Positions 1 to 6,708 of a stretch of DNA of 15,106 nucleotides are shown piece by piece. Numbering within the stretch: position 1 is the first letter of the stretch; the number at the start of each line of letters is the position of its first letter. Position numbers and translations under genes: made by a program. The stretch comes from SIG607 sp045646245 (GTDB lineage Bacteria > Bacillota > Clostridia > Oscillospirales > Acutalibacteraceae), in assembly GCA_045646245.1 (NCBI GenBank), contig JAZRKJ010000029.1:1-15106 (forward strand). Direction: 5' to 3'. The notes below the pieces were generated by a model. That model worked only from the letters and a program-made list of their open reading frames with translations. It had not been told where the DNA came from and did no database searches.

Positions 1-125
1 AGACCTCCTTGGTATTTTAGTTGTGTGGTCGGCAAACCACTTCTACTATATCAAGGAGCTTTTTTATTGTCTACTCTACTCCTCGCTAAAAGCTATTTTA
101 ATACCCCCTGTAGAACAGGGGGTTA
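1..125 (-). mobile_element. Probable left end of an IS200/IS605-type insertion sequence (transposase outside window)
   Basis: Read on the minus strand, this stretch has the layout of the upstream end of an IS200-like element. First comes a short GC palindrome (7-bp stem, 104-110 with 116-122, loop TAGAA), like the imperfect end hairpin recognised by the TnpA transposase. A ~50-nt leader follows with an inner hairpin (GTGGT/ACCAC, 25-29 with 36-40). It ends in a strong Shine-Dalgarno (AAGGAGGT, about 4-11) running off the left edge, where a tnpA start codon would be expected. No coding sequence of the transposase is in the window, so the family call rests on leader architecture and remembered resemblance to clostridial IS200 leaders. 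The outer boundary is approximate. Confidence 0.45.
5..66. promoter_or_regulatory. Long hairpin hiding a Shine-Dalgarno; also terminator-like on the plus strand
   Basis: Positions 5-15 pair with 48-58 (11 bp, one G-U), enclosing a second 5-bp hairpin. On the minus strand the right arm contains the AAGGAG ribosome binding site that would serve a gene left of the window, so the stem would mask it. Leader hairpins that sequester the tnpA ribosome binding site are known for IS200. On the plus strand the same stem is followed by CTTTTTT (59-65), so it could also terminate transcripts entering from the left. Confidence 0.5.
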
Positions 126-146
126 ACTTTGTCACAGACAATATAA

Positions 147-181
147 CAGCACCCCAAAAGCTAAACGCTTTTGGGGTGCTG
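147..181 (-). terminator. Terminator hairpin downstream of the patatin-like gene
   Basis: A perfect 15-bp stem (147-161 with 167-181) with a TAAAC loop lies 17 nt past the minus-strand stop codon at 199. The following minus-strand sequence is T-rich but interrupted (TTATATTGT), so termination may be imperfect. It sits just outside the probable insertion sequence end. Confidence 0.7.
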
Positions 182-198
182 ACATTTATTAAATAGAT

Positions 199-1047
199 TT
201 ACAAAATCTTTCTTCTTGTTAATTTTTGCGTTAATTTATTAAAATTGGTAATAATTACGTCACCTGTTAAGCGCAGACGACTGTCTTTGCTATTTTGGTT
301 AATTAAATCTATATTACGGTAAATTTGTTCGAGATTATCGTATCCATCGCTAAAATACTCTTTTAAAATGTTTTTAGTTTTTTCATAACCGTCTTCTAAC
401 ATTTTATCAATACTGTCTTGTTGAAACACAAACGACTGTTTTAACGAAGTTTCATTTGGGAAGGTTATTTTAATAATTTTGTTATCAAATTCCGTGCTTT
501 CAAATTTATAGCAAATATCATCAAAATATATACAGATAATATAATCAATCTCACGATCTAAAAGCGGAAAAACAGGAACGTTGTCAACCGTTGCTCCATC
601 AAAATATCCTGAACCGTCAACCTGAACCGCACGATTACAAACAGGCAACGCAACAGTTGCTTTTAAATATAGCGGTATTTTATCTTTATCTACCTTAGAT
701 AAATCTTTATATACGATGTTTTTGATGCTTGACTCAAGCAAAGAACAATAAAATTCGGAAGATATTGAATCATCAGGATCATAAAGGTTGATAATGCTTT
801 GTTGCAAAACGTCGCTTTTAAGAAATTGGTATAAACCCATTTTTCCATTGTTACAAAGCCCACTCCACAATTGCTTAGCCTTTTCCAGCTTGTTTGTCAT
901 ATAGGCATAACCATTAAGAGCGCCTACGGAAGCGCAAGATATATATTTAACTTCTTCAAGCGGTATAACCTCGCTTAATGCATATAAAGCGCCAAGCTGA
1001 AGCGCGCCTTTAGCCATTCCGCCGGATAATACGAGTCCTATATTCAT
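199..1047 (-). CDS. Patatin-like phospholipase family protein
   Basis: A 282-residue patatin-like protein, a family of Ser-Asp dyad lipid acyl hydrolases. The glycine-rich oxyanion-hole segment is at residues 7-17 (LSGGMAKGALQ), the nucleophile elbow is around Ser40 (CASVG), and the Asp of the dyad is in the DGA motif at 150-152. The elbow is normally GxSxG, but here the first Gly is replaced by Cys38. The patatin core covers roughly residues 3-165. The C-terminal ~115 residues are Lys/Asn-rich and unassigned. There is no signal peptide or clear membrane segment, so it is probably cytoplasmic. The ATG at 1047 is preceded by TGGAG at 7-nt spacing. It is a single-gene transcript with its own promoter and terminator. 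Substrate unknown; membrane phospholipid turnover is the family-level expectation. Confidence 0.85.
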   Translation of the reverse strand: MNIGLVLSGGMAKGALQLGALYALSEVIPLEEVKYISCASVGALNGYAYMTNKLEKAKQLWSGLCNNGKMGLYQFLKSDVLQQSIINLYDPDDSISSEFYCSLLESSIKNIVYKDLSKVDKDKIPLYLKATVALPVCNRAVQVDGSGYFDGATVDNVPVFPLLDREIDYIICIYFDDICYKFESTEFDNKIIKITFPNETSLKQSFVFQQDSIDKMLEDGYEKTKNILKEYFSDGYDNLEQIYRNIDLINQNSKDSRLRLTGDVIITNFNKLTQKLTRRKIL

Positions 1048-1072
1048 TCGATCGCTCCATTAAATAAAAAAT

Positions 1073-1158
1073 AGCAAAATTCTGATTTTGCTGCCATGAT
1101 CATATTTTTTTAATGATTATTTGTACTTTAAAACCTCTGTATTTTTAAAGACGTACAA
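1073..1158 (-). promoter_or_regulatory. Structured leader with attenuator-like hairpin upstream of the patatin gene
   Basis: Between the predicted promoter and the gene is a leader of about 120 nt with two helices. The first pairs 1121-1133 with 1143-1158 (13 bp with a 3-nt bulge). The second is an 8-bp hairpin (1073-1080 with 1085-1092) followed on the minus strand by ATTTTTTATT, which has intrinsic-terminator form. It lies only ~15 nt before the ribosome binding site. This layout suggests transcription attenuation, but no ligand or protein is identifiable. Confidence 0.45.
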
Positions 1159-1173
1159 AAAACACATAACACT

Positions 1174-1201
1174 ATTATAACAGATACATTTGAAATAACA
1201 A
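1174..1201 (-). promoter_or_regulatory. Promoter for the patatin-like gene
   Basis: On the minus strand, -35 TTGTTA (1196-1201), 16-nt spacer, -10 TATAAT (1174-1179). This is a good sigma-A-type match about 130 nt upstream of the start codon. Confidence 0.6.
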
Positions 1202-1209
1202 GTATTTTT

Positions 1210-1337
1210 GCATAAATACTTATTACCTCTTACTTCTTACTTATTACTTCCCAACGCTCCAAGAACTTTTTAGGTAAGAGTGAAGAGGTAATAGGTAAGA
1301 AGTAAGCCCCAAGAACTTATCGTCCTTGGGGCTTTGG
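1210..1337. repeat. Heptad-repeat intergenic element, copy 1
   Basis: An element of about 128 bp, repeated in the same orientation at 3498-3627. The left arm is five 7-bp units of the type CTTATTA/CTTCTTA (1219-1253). The right arm is five units of the opposite sense, AGGTAAG/AAGTAAG (1272-1306), so the arms can pair in more than one register. It ends in a hairpin with a 10-bp stem (1304-1313 with 1325-1334) around an 11-nt loop, then CTTTGG. It has no coding capacity and resembles a non-autonomous or MITE-like intergenic repeat. No target-site duplication is evident. Confidence 0.8.
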
Positions 1338-1376
1338 CTCGTCGCACCGAAAAAGATATCCTATAAAATAGCATTC

Positions 1377-1943
1377 TTACGAAAGATTTATCCAACTATG
1401 AAGTTGCCAATTTTCGTTCGTGTATTCAAAAATTGCAACCGAGCAGTTATTGCATTGTATGTGCTTTCTTGGCAGATAAGTGCCGAGAACCGCATCGAGC
1501 ATTCCCCGTATCCAGCCCGCGTGGGTAAACAAGGCTACCGTTTCACAGTTTAGCACTTCAAGCTCATTCATTACTTGACGGATCCGGCTTCTAAAATGCT
1601 CATTTGTTTCTCCGTCAAAATCTATATAACCGTATTCTGCAATGCGCTCTCTTTGCTCATCTAACAGACCGGACAGGGGCTTACCTGCCAACGATCCAAC
1701 ATTGATCTCTCTCAAGCGCGGCGAGGTTTCATAGCTGTAATCAGGAAGGACGATTTTTGCTGTTTCAACAGCTCGGATAAGGTCGCTTGCAAAAATCTTA
1801 TCAAAAGAGATATGTTTAAGAAAATCTCTTGCTTTTTTTGCATCTTCTTTTCCTTTATCTGTAAGATGAACATCTGACCAGCCTGTCCGTTGCTTCTTGT
1901 AGTTTGTTTCACTCTCTCCGTGGCGAATAACATATACGCGCAT
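1377..1943 (-). CDS. Histidine phosphatase family protein (phosphoglycerate mutase-like)
   Basis: A 188-residue single-domain histidine phosphatase (branch 1, cobC/gpmB-like). The RHGE motif at residues 7-10 supplies the phosphorylated His8. Arg57 (SDLIRA), Glu79 (REINVG) and His141 (FTHAGW) are the other expected catalytic residues, so it should be active. These enzymes remove or transfer phosphate on small metabolites; the substrate cannot be read from sequence. The ATG at 1943 follows the upstream gene's TGA by one base (TGATATG), implying translational coupling. A GGGAG ribosome binding site lies inside the end of that gene. It shares the operon with an HTH-phosphodiesterase-like protein, so two phosphoester hydrolases are co-expressed. 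It may be a nucleotide or cofactor phosphatase rather than a glycolytic mutase. Confidence 0.85.
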   Translation of the reverse strand: MRVYVIRHGESETNYKKQRTGWSDVHLTDKGKEDAKKARDFLKHISFDKIFASDLIRAVETAKIVLPDYSYETSPRLREINVGSLAGKPLSGLLDEQRERIAEYGYIDFDGETNEHFRSRIRQVMNELEVLNCETVALFTHAGWIRGMLDAVLGTYLPRKHIQCNNCSVAIFEYTNENWQLHSWINLS

Positions 1944-1944
1944 A

Positions 1945-2970
1945 TCAATCTTTCTCCCTCATGTACCCTTTGTACAAGTGAACGATATTGATATCCTCCA
2001 CCATATCCAACCCATGAGAGCCGCAGTTTCCGTCAATTTCGTGGCAGCCATGATCCATTGCAAATCCAACCAAAGTATTATGATGCTTCCAATTGTTTTT
2101 GATAAGCTTAGACATACAGGCAAACATATGGCAGTTTAGTCTGAGTTCTGATAAAGCTTCTGAACTTTCAGGCCCTTTTTTATGCATAACCGAATCATAA
2201 TTGCCATTATAAATCAGAATAAAATCGTGTTTATCCTGAAGAATAACTTCGGCCGCCTTAGCATTGACTTCTGCAATTCCGCCTTCTTCAAAATGGTAAT
2301 AATCTATATTCCGTCCAAGGTAAATTCTGCTTAGACTACATTTTCCATATGTAATAAGGGCACATTTTTTCCCGGCACGAGTCAATGCATCAAAAAGAGT
2401 GTCGATGGTGATGATCGGCTTTTCATATTTTTGAATACCGTGAACCTCGGGCTGCGCTCCGGTGTACATAGTTCCAAAACAAACAGGGGTAACAGACGGC
2501 ATAACTGTTGCAAGCGGGATTTCAACACCTGAATTTGCTTTGACATCTTTAAAAAATTGCGGATATTTCTCATAGATCCATTGTGCAATCGCATCCGGAT
2601 TATACATTACCACTCGGTCTGCTTTCTCGCCGTCAAAAACCTTATCAATGTAATTGCCAAGTTCATAATTTTTAGGTGCCGCACATTTAGGGGCTTCTAT
2701 CCCCATGGCATAAGCAAGCGTTGCGCAAATACCTTCAATTGAATTTGTGTTTTTCTTCATAGCAATTTCTTCATCATCTCCCAATATCTTATCAAAAGAA
2801 ATATGAAAGATTTCCTTTAACAGCGCTAAATTATCTATGGTTGGGACTGTCTGGTCTTTTTCCCATAAACTAACCGTTTGCCTGCTTACATGAAGCCTTT
2901 GACCCAATTCTTCCTGTGACAGTCCCAGATTTTTTCTGTAAAACTGTATCTTCTCTCCCACGGTCATCAT
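1945..2970 (-). CDS. XRE-type HTH domain fused to an alkaline-phosphatase-superfamily domain
   Basis: The N-terminal residues (about 4-62) form a Cro/CI-type helix-turn-helix (GLSQEELGQRL, VSRQTVSLWEK). The remaining ~270 residues match the type I phosphodiesterase/alkaline phosphatase superfamily. From the chosen start, the metal and catalytic residues expected are Asp126 (NPDAIA), nucleophile Thr161 (PSVTPVCFGT), Asp259 and His263 (YDSVMHKKGP), Asp306-His307 (MDHG) and His319 (GSHG). The domain therefore looks catalytically complete. No signal peptide is present, so it acts in the cytosol. The start is set at ATG 2970 because AAGGAG lies 7 nt upstream; the in-frame GTG at 2976 would leave only 1 nt. 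It is first in a two-gene operon with the histidine phosphatase. It could be a metabolite-responsive regulator or an enzyme using the HTH for autoregulation; the role is unknown. Confidence 0.8.
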   Translation of the reverse strand: MMTVGEKIQFYRKNLGLSQEELGQRLHVSRQTVSLWEKDQTVPTIDNLALLKEIFHISFDKILGDDEEIAMKKNTNSIEGICATLAYAMGIEAPKCAAPKNYELGNYIDKVFDGEKADRVVMYNPDAIAQWIYEKYPQFFKDVKANSGVEIPLATVMPSVTPVCFGTMYTGAQPEVHGIQKYEKPIITIDTLFDALTRAGKKCALITYGKCSLSRIYLGRNIDYYHFEEGGIAEVNAKAAEVILQDKHDFILIYNGNYDSVMHKKGPESSEALSELRLNCHMFACMSKLIKNNWKHHNTLVGFAMDHGCHEIDGNCGSHGLDMVEDINIVHLYKGYMREKD

Positions 2971-2996
2971 TTCCACGCTCCTTCCAAACTAATTAT

Positions 2997-3025
2997 ATTA
3001 TAAGGCAAAAATCCGAAAATGAAAG
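2997..3025 (-). promoter_or_regulatory. Possible promoter of the HTH-phosphatase operon
   Basis: A perfect -10 TATAAT lies at 2997-3002 on the minus strand, 26 nt from the start codon. The -35 at the correct distance (CTTTCA, 3020-3025) is weak. A weak -35 would fit control by an activator or by the HTH protein itself, but no operator is visible. Confidence 0.4.
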
Positions 3026-3243
3026 CACAATTTGCTTGATTTTGTCAAGTAGAACTTGCGACGATGCTTATTGGTTTTTGGTTCAAGTCCTCCCCAAAGG
3101 TCGTTTTGGGGAAATGATATCTTTTGAATTGCACCTTGAAAAATAGTACGAAAAAACCCAGAAACCGTTGTGATTACCGGGTTTTCCGAACCGATATCTT
3201 TTTCGGTTCGCAATGTTGGTTGTTACGAGCCATTATGTTGTCA
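3003..3243. other. Intergenic stretch with several hairpins, no gene seen
   Basis: No credible coding sequence. It holds three hairpins: 3091-3098 with 3105-3112 (8 bp), a terminator-like AAAACCC/GGGTTTT pair (3153-3159 with 3179-3185) and CGAACCG/CGGTTCG (3187-3193 with 3204-3210). Next to the first is a 14-nt match to the T-arm of the nearby tRNA (around 3077-3090, plus strand). The accumulation suggests insertion or excision scars. Confidence 0.4.
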
Positions 3244-3501
3244 TTACTCAAAATCAATATCTAAATTGTATATTCCGTATCCGTTATCATTTTTAACAAT
3301 TTCTATTTCCATTTGAACAATTTTATCAGAAGCTGTGACCTTCATTGTCAAACTGTATGTAGAACCGTCAACTGAACCGTCATAAAATGATGATTTGAAT
3401 CCGGTATATTTTTCAATATTTACACTTGAAAAGTCAATATTTTTTTCGTTTTCCAAGGCTTCAAAAAATTCTTGGAGGTCTGCAGGGCGTTCGGGATGCA
3501 A
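3244..3501 (-). pseudogene. C-terminal fragment of an unrecognised protein, 5' end cut by repeat copy 2
   Basis: An 85-codon reading frame ending ...YNLDIDFE. It has no ATG; the only available start is a TTG at 3499-3501, exactly at the border of the 3498-3627 repeat. Three codons further upstream, a stop formed by repeat sequence (3508-3510) closes the frame. No ribosome binding site is at the right place. The residues alternate in a beta-strand-like pattern (STYSLTMKVTASDKIVQMEI), similar to the C-terminal halves of secreted or lipoprotein domains, but the family is not recognised. The simplest reading is a decayed gene whose first part was removed or separated when the repeat inserted. A short functional peptide is less likely. 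Confidence 0.55.
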
Positions 3502-3624
3502 AAATACTTATTACCTCTTACTTCTTACTTATTACTTCCCAAAGCCCCAAGGACATTTTTGAGGTAAGAGTGAAGAGGTAATAGGTAAGAAGCAAGCCCC
3601 AAGAACTTATCGTCCTTGGGGCTT

Positions 3625-3627
<3 letters not shown>
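3498..3627. repeat. Heptad-repeat intergenic element, copy 2
   Basis: Direct repeat of 1210-1337, differing at a few positions mostly in the central spacer. The heptad arms are at about 3507-3541 and 3562-3596, and the terminal hairpin is 3594-3603 with 3615-3624. Its right end coincides with the 3' CCA of the initiator tRNA (3625-3627), and its left end coincides with the break in the 3244-3501 fragment. Base differences such as AAGTAAG to AAGCAAG show that the copies are not very recent duplicates. Confidence 0.8.
3594..3624 (-). terminator. Hairpin directly after the tRNA, probable terminator
   Basis: On the minus strand a 10-bp stem (AAGCCCCAAG with CTTGGGGCTT, 11-nt loop) begins at the base after the tRNA CCA. 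The tail after the stem (GCTTCTTACC) is only moderately T-rich. The hairpin is supplied by repeat copy 2. Confidence 0.5.
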
Positions 3628-3700
<73 letters not shown>

Positions 3701-3732
3701 ATATATAGGTGCGGTTTTCTGACCGCCTAACT

Positions 3733-3760
3733 ATTATAACACATATTTTTTATATTGCAA
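3733..3760 (-). promoter_or_regulatory. Promoter of the initiator tRNA
   Basis: Minus strand: TTGCAA (3755-3760), 16-nt spacer, TATAAT (3733-3738). A small leader hairpin (GCGGT/ACCGC, 3711-3715 with 3721-3725) lies between it and the tRNA 5' end. Confidence 0.7.
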
Positions 3761-3815
3761 GTGTTTTTTTAAAAAATTAAAAAAATGATTGATAATTTAT
3801 TGTCATTCTTTTCAC

Positions 3816-3844
3816 TTGCTCTTTGGCTTTAGGTGATATATAAT
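3816..3844 (+). promoter_or_regulatory. Promoter of the rnf operon
   Basis: TTGCTC (3816-3821), 17-nt spacer, TATAAT (3839-3844), followed by a very AT-rich leader of about 40 nt and GGAGG at 3878-3882. The -35 is a half match. It diverges from the tRNA promoter. No Rex-like operator was found. Confidence 0.55.
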
Positions 3845-3889
3845 ATATTATATATTTTTTATATAAAATTATTCATCGGAGGTTTTTTC

Positions 3890-5224
3890 TTGAAAAACAA
3901 AGAACGTATATTGTCCCCTGCGGGAAATATTCGCGGCGGCACATATTTGCCGCATAACAAAAACACATCTGAATGTCAATCGATCGTTATGCCTGCTCCG
4001 GAAAAGGTTATTATTCCGTTGCGTCAGCATATCGGAGCCGCCTGTGAGCCTACCGTGGCGAAGGGTGATACCGTTTACATCGGAACCCTTATCGGCGATA
4101 TTGACAGATTAGTAAGCGCCCCCGTTCACTCCAGTGTTTCGGGTACCGTTGAAAAAATCGAACCAATTCTTATGCCCGACGGCAGCACCGTCAATGCGGT
4201 TCACATCCTTTCCGACGGTAATATGACGCCCGACCCAAACTTAAAACCGCCTGTTGTTAAAACCAAAGACGACCTCATTGCCGCTGCAAGAGAATGCGGA
4301 CTTGTAGGTCTTGGCGGCGCGGGTTTCCCCACCCACGTTAAGTTCAGAGTTAAAGACGACGTTCACCTTGACACCCTTATAATCAACGGCGCGGAATGTG
4401 AGCCTTACATAACCGCCGACGAAAGATGCTGCCTTGAAGACTACAACGACATTCTGGAAGGCGTTTACCTTATAAAAGATATTTTAGGTATCGACAAGGT
4501 AATTATTGCTATTGAAAACAATAAAGAAGCCGCTATACAAAAGCTTTACGAAATCGCCACCGATTCAAGGGACCACGATGACACCGTAAAGGTTATGCGT
4601 CTTAAAACAAAATACCCACAAGGCGCTGAAAAGGTAATTATCTATTCCACCCTTAAGCGTATAGTTCCTTTGGGAAAGCTTCCCAGTGACGCGGGTTGTA
4701 TAGTAATGAACGTTTCTTCGGTTGCCGCTTTATATAAGTACATTAAAACGGGTATGCCACTTGTAAACCGCCGTCTTACTGTTGACGGTACTGCCATTAA
4801 CGAACCCAAAAACCTTATCGTTCCCGTAGGCACAAGTGTGAGTGAAGTTCTTTCCTTCTGTAGCCTCGGCGAAAACGAGCCCACTAAGCTTATTATGGGC
4901 GGGCCGATGATGGGTACTTCCATACCAAACAGTGATTTTGTTATTACAAAAACCAACAACGCCGTACTCGCTTTTTACGAAAGCACCGTTCCCCAAACCA
5001 CGCCGTGTATACGTTGCGGAAGATGCGCTACGGGTTGTCCTATGAAGTTAAACCCCGCAAGCATTGAACAGTCTATGCAAGCAGGCAACACCGAAAATTA
5101 CAAAAAGTTTTATGCAGATTACTGTATGGAATGCGGAAGCTGTGCCTTTAATTGCCCCGCAAGACGTCCATTGGTTCAAGTTATGAGAATGGCGAAAAAA
5201 GAGTTAAGGAGGAATAACGGATGA
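3890..5224 (+). CDS. rnfC: Rnf complex subunit RnfC (NADH- and FMN-binding, 2x[4Fe-4S])
   Basis: The 444-residue peripheral subunit that exchanges electrons with NAD+/NADH. It has a barrel-like N-terminal region, the NADH/FMN-binding loop GLGGAGFP at residues 140-147 and the conserved NGAECEPYIT at 166-175. It ends in two [4Fe-4S] motifs, Cys373/376/379/383 and Cys412/415/418/422. It lacks the long alanine-rich C-terminal repeat of gammaproteobacterial RnfC, as is usual in Clostridia. The start is set at TTG 3890 because GGAGG (3878-3882) lies 7 nt upstream; the more distal GTG at 3833 has no ribosome binding site and overlaps the -10. First gene of the operon; the stop overlaps rnfD by ATGA. 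Confidence 0.95.
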   Translation: MKNKERILSPAGNIRGGTYLPHNKNTSECQSIVMPAPEKVIIPLRQHIGAACEPTVAKGDTVYIGTLIGDIDRLVSAPVHSSVSGTVEKIEPILMPDGSTVNAVHILSDGNMTPDPNLKPPVVKTKDDLIAAARECGLVGLGGAGFPTHVKFRVKDDVHLDTLIINGAECEPYITADERCCLEDYNDILEGVYLIKDILGIDKVIIAIENNKEAAIQKLYEIATDSRDHDDTVKVMRLKTKYPQGAEKVIIYSTLKRIVPLGKLPSDAGCIVMNVSSVAALYKYIKTGMPLVNRRLTVDGTAINEPKNLIVPVGTSVSEVLSFCSLGENEPTKLIMGGPMMGTSIPNSDFVITKTNNAVLAFYESTVPQTTPCIRCGRCATGCPMKLNPASIEQSMQAGNTENYKKFYADYCMECGSCAFNCPARRPLVQVMRMAKKELRRNNG

Positions 5225-6147
5225 ACGGAAAATTAACTGTCAGCTCTTCACCGCATATACGAAATTTCGACAGTACCTCCGGTATTATGTTAGACGTAAT
5301 TATCGCTCTTTTGCCCGCCGCCGTTTTCGGCGTTGTACTCTTTGGATACCGCGCGGCAATTCTTATAGCAGTTTGCGTTGCGTCTTGCCTTTTGTTTGAG
5401 TTTTTATCAAGAAAGCTCTTCAAAAACGAAGGTTCTGTTAAAGATTTAAGCGCCGTAGTAACCGGTCTTTTAATTGCTCTTAACCTACCTCCCCGCTTCC
5501 CCGTTTGGATGGCGGTTATCGGTTGTTTTGCAGCTATAGTGGTTGTTAAGCAAATGTTCGGCGGTTTGGGTCATAATTTCGTTAACCCTGCCATTGCCGC
5601 AAGAATTATTTTACTTATTTCCTTCCCCACTCAAATGACCGAGTTCTATTCTCCCTTTGCCTCGGCAGATGCCGTAACAAGCGCCACCCCCCTTGCTGAC
5701 CAAGGTTATTTAACCACAAAAGACCTTATTTTCGGTCTGCACGGAGGAAGCATTGGTGAAACTTCGGTTATTATGCTTGCTATCGGCGGTATATACCTTA
5801 TTATTCGTAAGGTTATACAGCCCACAATTCCACTTGCTTTTATAGGCAGTGTGGGGCTTATCACCCTTATTGTTGAAAGAAGTCCCAAAGAAGCTCTTTT
5901 TGCTATGCTTACAGGCGGTGTATTTTTAGGAGCTATTTTTATGGCTACCGACTACGTCACCAGTCCCACCACTACGCTGGGTAAAATTATTTTTGGTATA
6001 GGTTGCGGCGCTCTTACCGTAATCATCCGTTCAGGTGCGGCGGCAGAGGGTGTTTCTTACGCAATTATATTTATGAATCTTCTTGTTCCTCACATTAACC
6101 GTATCACGGTTCGCAAACCCTTTGGATGGGAGGCAAAGAAGAAATGA
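5221..6147 (+). CDS. rnfD: Rnf complex subunit RnfD (membrane, covalent FMN)
   Basis: A 308-residue integral membrane subunit homologous to NqrB. It has hydrophobic helices throughout, the conserved loop GGLGHNFVNPA (about 114-124) and the FMN attachment site SATPL (154-158), where Thr156 is expected to carry FMN through a phosphoester bond. It takes part in the electron path across the membrane and probably in ion movement. The ATG overlaps the rnfC stop (ATGA at 5221-5224), and its own TGA overlaps the next ATG in the same way, so translation should be tightly coupled. The preceding AAGGAGG inside rnfC is a strong ribosome binding site. Confidence 0.95.
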   Translation: MNGKLTVSSSPHIRNFDSTSGIMLDVIIALLPAAVFGVVLFGYRAAILIAVCVASCLLFEFLSRKLFKNEGSVKDLSAVVTGLLIALNLPPRFPVWMAVIGCFAAIVVVKQMFGGLGHNFVNPAIAARIILLISFPTQMTEFYSPFASADAVTSATPLADQGYLTTKDLIFGLHGGSIGETSVIMLAIGGIYLIIRKVIQPTIPLAFIGSVGLITLIVERSPKEALFAMLTGGVFLGAIFMATDYVTSPTTTLGKIIFGIGCGALTVIIRSGAAAEGVSYAIIFMNLLVPHINRITVRKPFGWEAKKK

Positions 6148-6707
6148 AAAAGATAGACATAAATAAAGTTCCCGTTACTACATTTATTCTTTTCCTTATT
6201 TGCGTTATTGTAACTGCAGCCCTTGCGGGTACCAACTTCATTACAAAAGCGCGCATCTCCGCTCTTGAAGAGCAGTCTCAAAACGAAGCTTTAGCCGAAG
6301 TATTCAAAGACGCAGACGAATACGTTTTATTAAGCGAGCTTCCCACCAACAGCGCCGATAAGGTTTGCTACCTTGCAAAAAAGGGCGGAGTAATAAACGG
6401 CTTCGTTGCTACCGCCGCCGTTAAAGGCTACGGCGGAGATATTAAGGTTATGGTAGGCGTTGACAACAACAATACCATTACCGGTGTAAAAATCCTTTCG
6501 GCTGCCGACGAAACTCCCGGACTTGGTATGAAAATCACCGGCAAGTCTTATTATGAGCAATATTCGGGAAAAAGTTCGGATTTCGAAAATAAAGACGTCA
6601 CTCTTATAACCGGAGCTACCATTTCTTCCACCGCGGCCAGAGACGCCGTAAGGGAAGCATTGGAAGTTATTAAAAACGCAAAATTAAAGTATGGGGAGGT
6701 AAAATAA
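6144..6707 (+). CDS. rnfG: Rnf complex subunit RnfG (FMN-binding)
   Basis: A 187-residue protein with one N-terminal membrane anchor (about residues 12-30) and an extracytoplasmic FMN-binding domain. The attachment motif TGATISS at 156-162 gives Thr159 as the covalent FMN site, and ETPGLGMK at 123-130 is the conserved family segment. It receives electrons on the outer face in the Rnf chain. The start is set at ATG 6144, which overlaps the rnfD stop (ATGA) and has GGGAGG 10 nt upstream. The ATG at 6126 would place that ribosome binding site inside the gene. rnfE starts 1 nt after the stop. Confidence 0.95.
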   Translation: MKKIDINKVPVTTFILFLICVIVTAALAGTNFITKARISALEEQSQNEALAEVFKDADEYVLLSELPTNSADKVCYLAKKGGVINGFVATAAVKGYGGDIKVMVGVDNNNTITGVKILSAADETPGLGMKITGKSYYEQYSGKSSDFENKDVTLITGATISSTAARDAVREALEVIKNAKLKYGEVK

Positions 6708-6708
6708 A

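Noticed and set aside
1219..1306. CRISPR-like or minisatellite array from the 7-bp units
   Set aside because: Units are only 7 bp with no spacers, and the two arms are inverted relative to each other.
1326..1553. Open frame on the plus strand across the end of the histidine phosphatase gene
   Set aside because: It is antisense to a clear gene, starts in the repeat hairpin and has no protein-like pattern.
3043..3048. Perfect TTGACA (minus strand) as -35 of the HTH-phosphatase operon
   Set aside because: It is about 40 nt from the TATAAT at 2997-3002, and the 17-nt position carries only CTTTCA.
3833..3889. Upstream GTG start adding 19 residues to RnfC
   Set aside because: It lacks a ribosome binding site and overlaps the promoter -10; TTG 3890 has GGAGG at 7 nt and gives the usual RnfC N-terminus.
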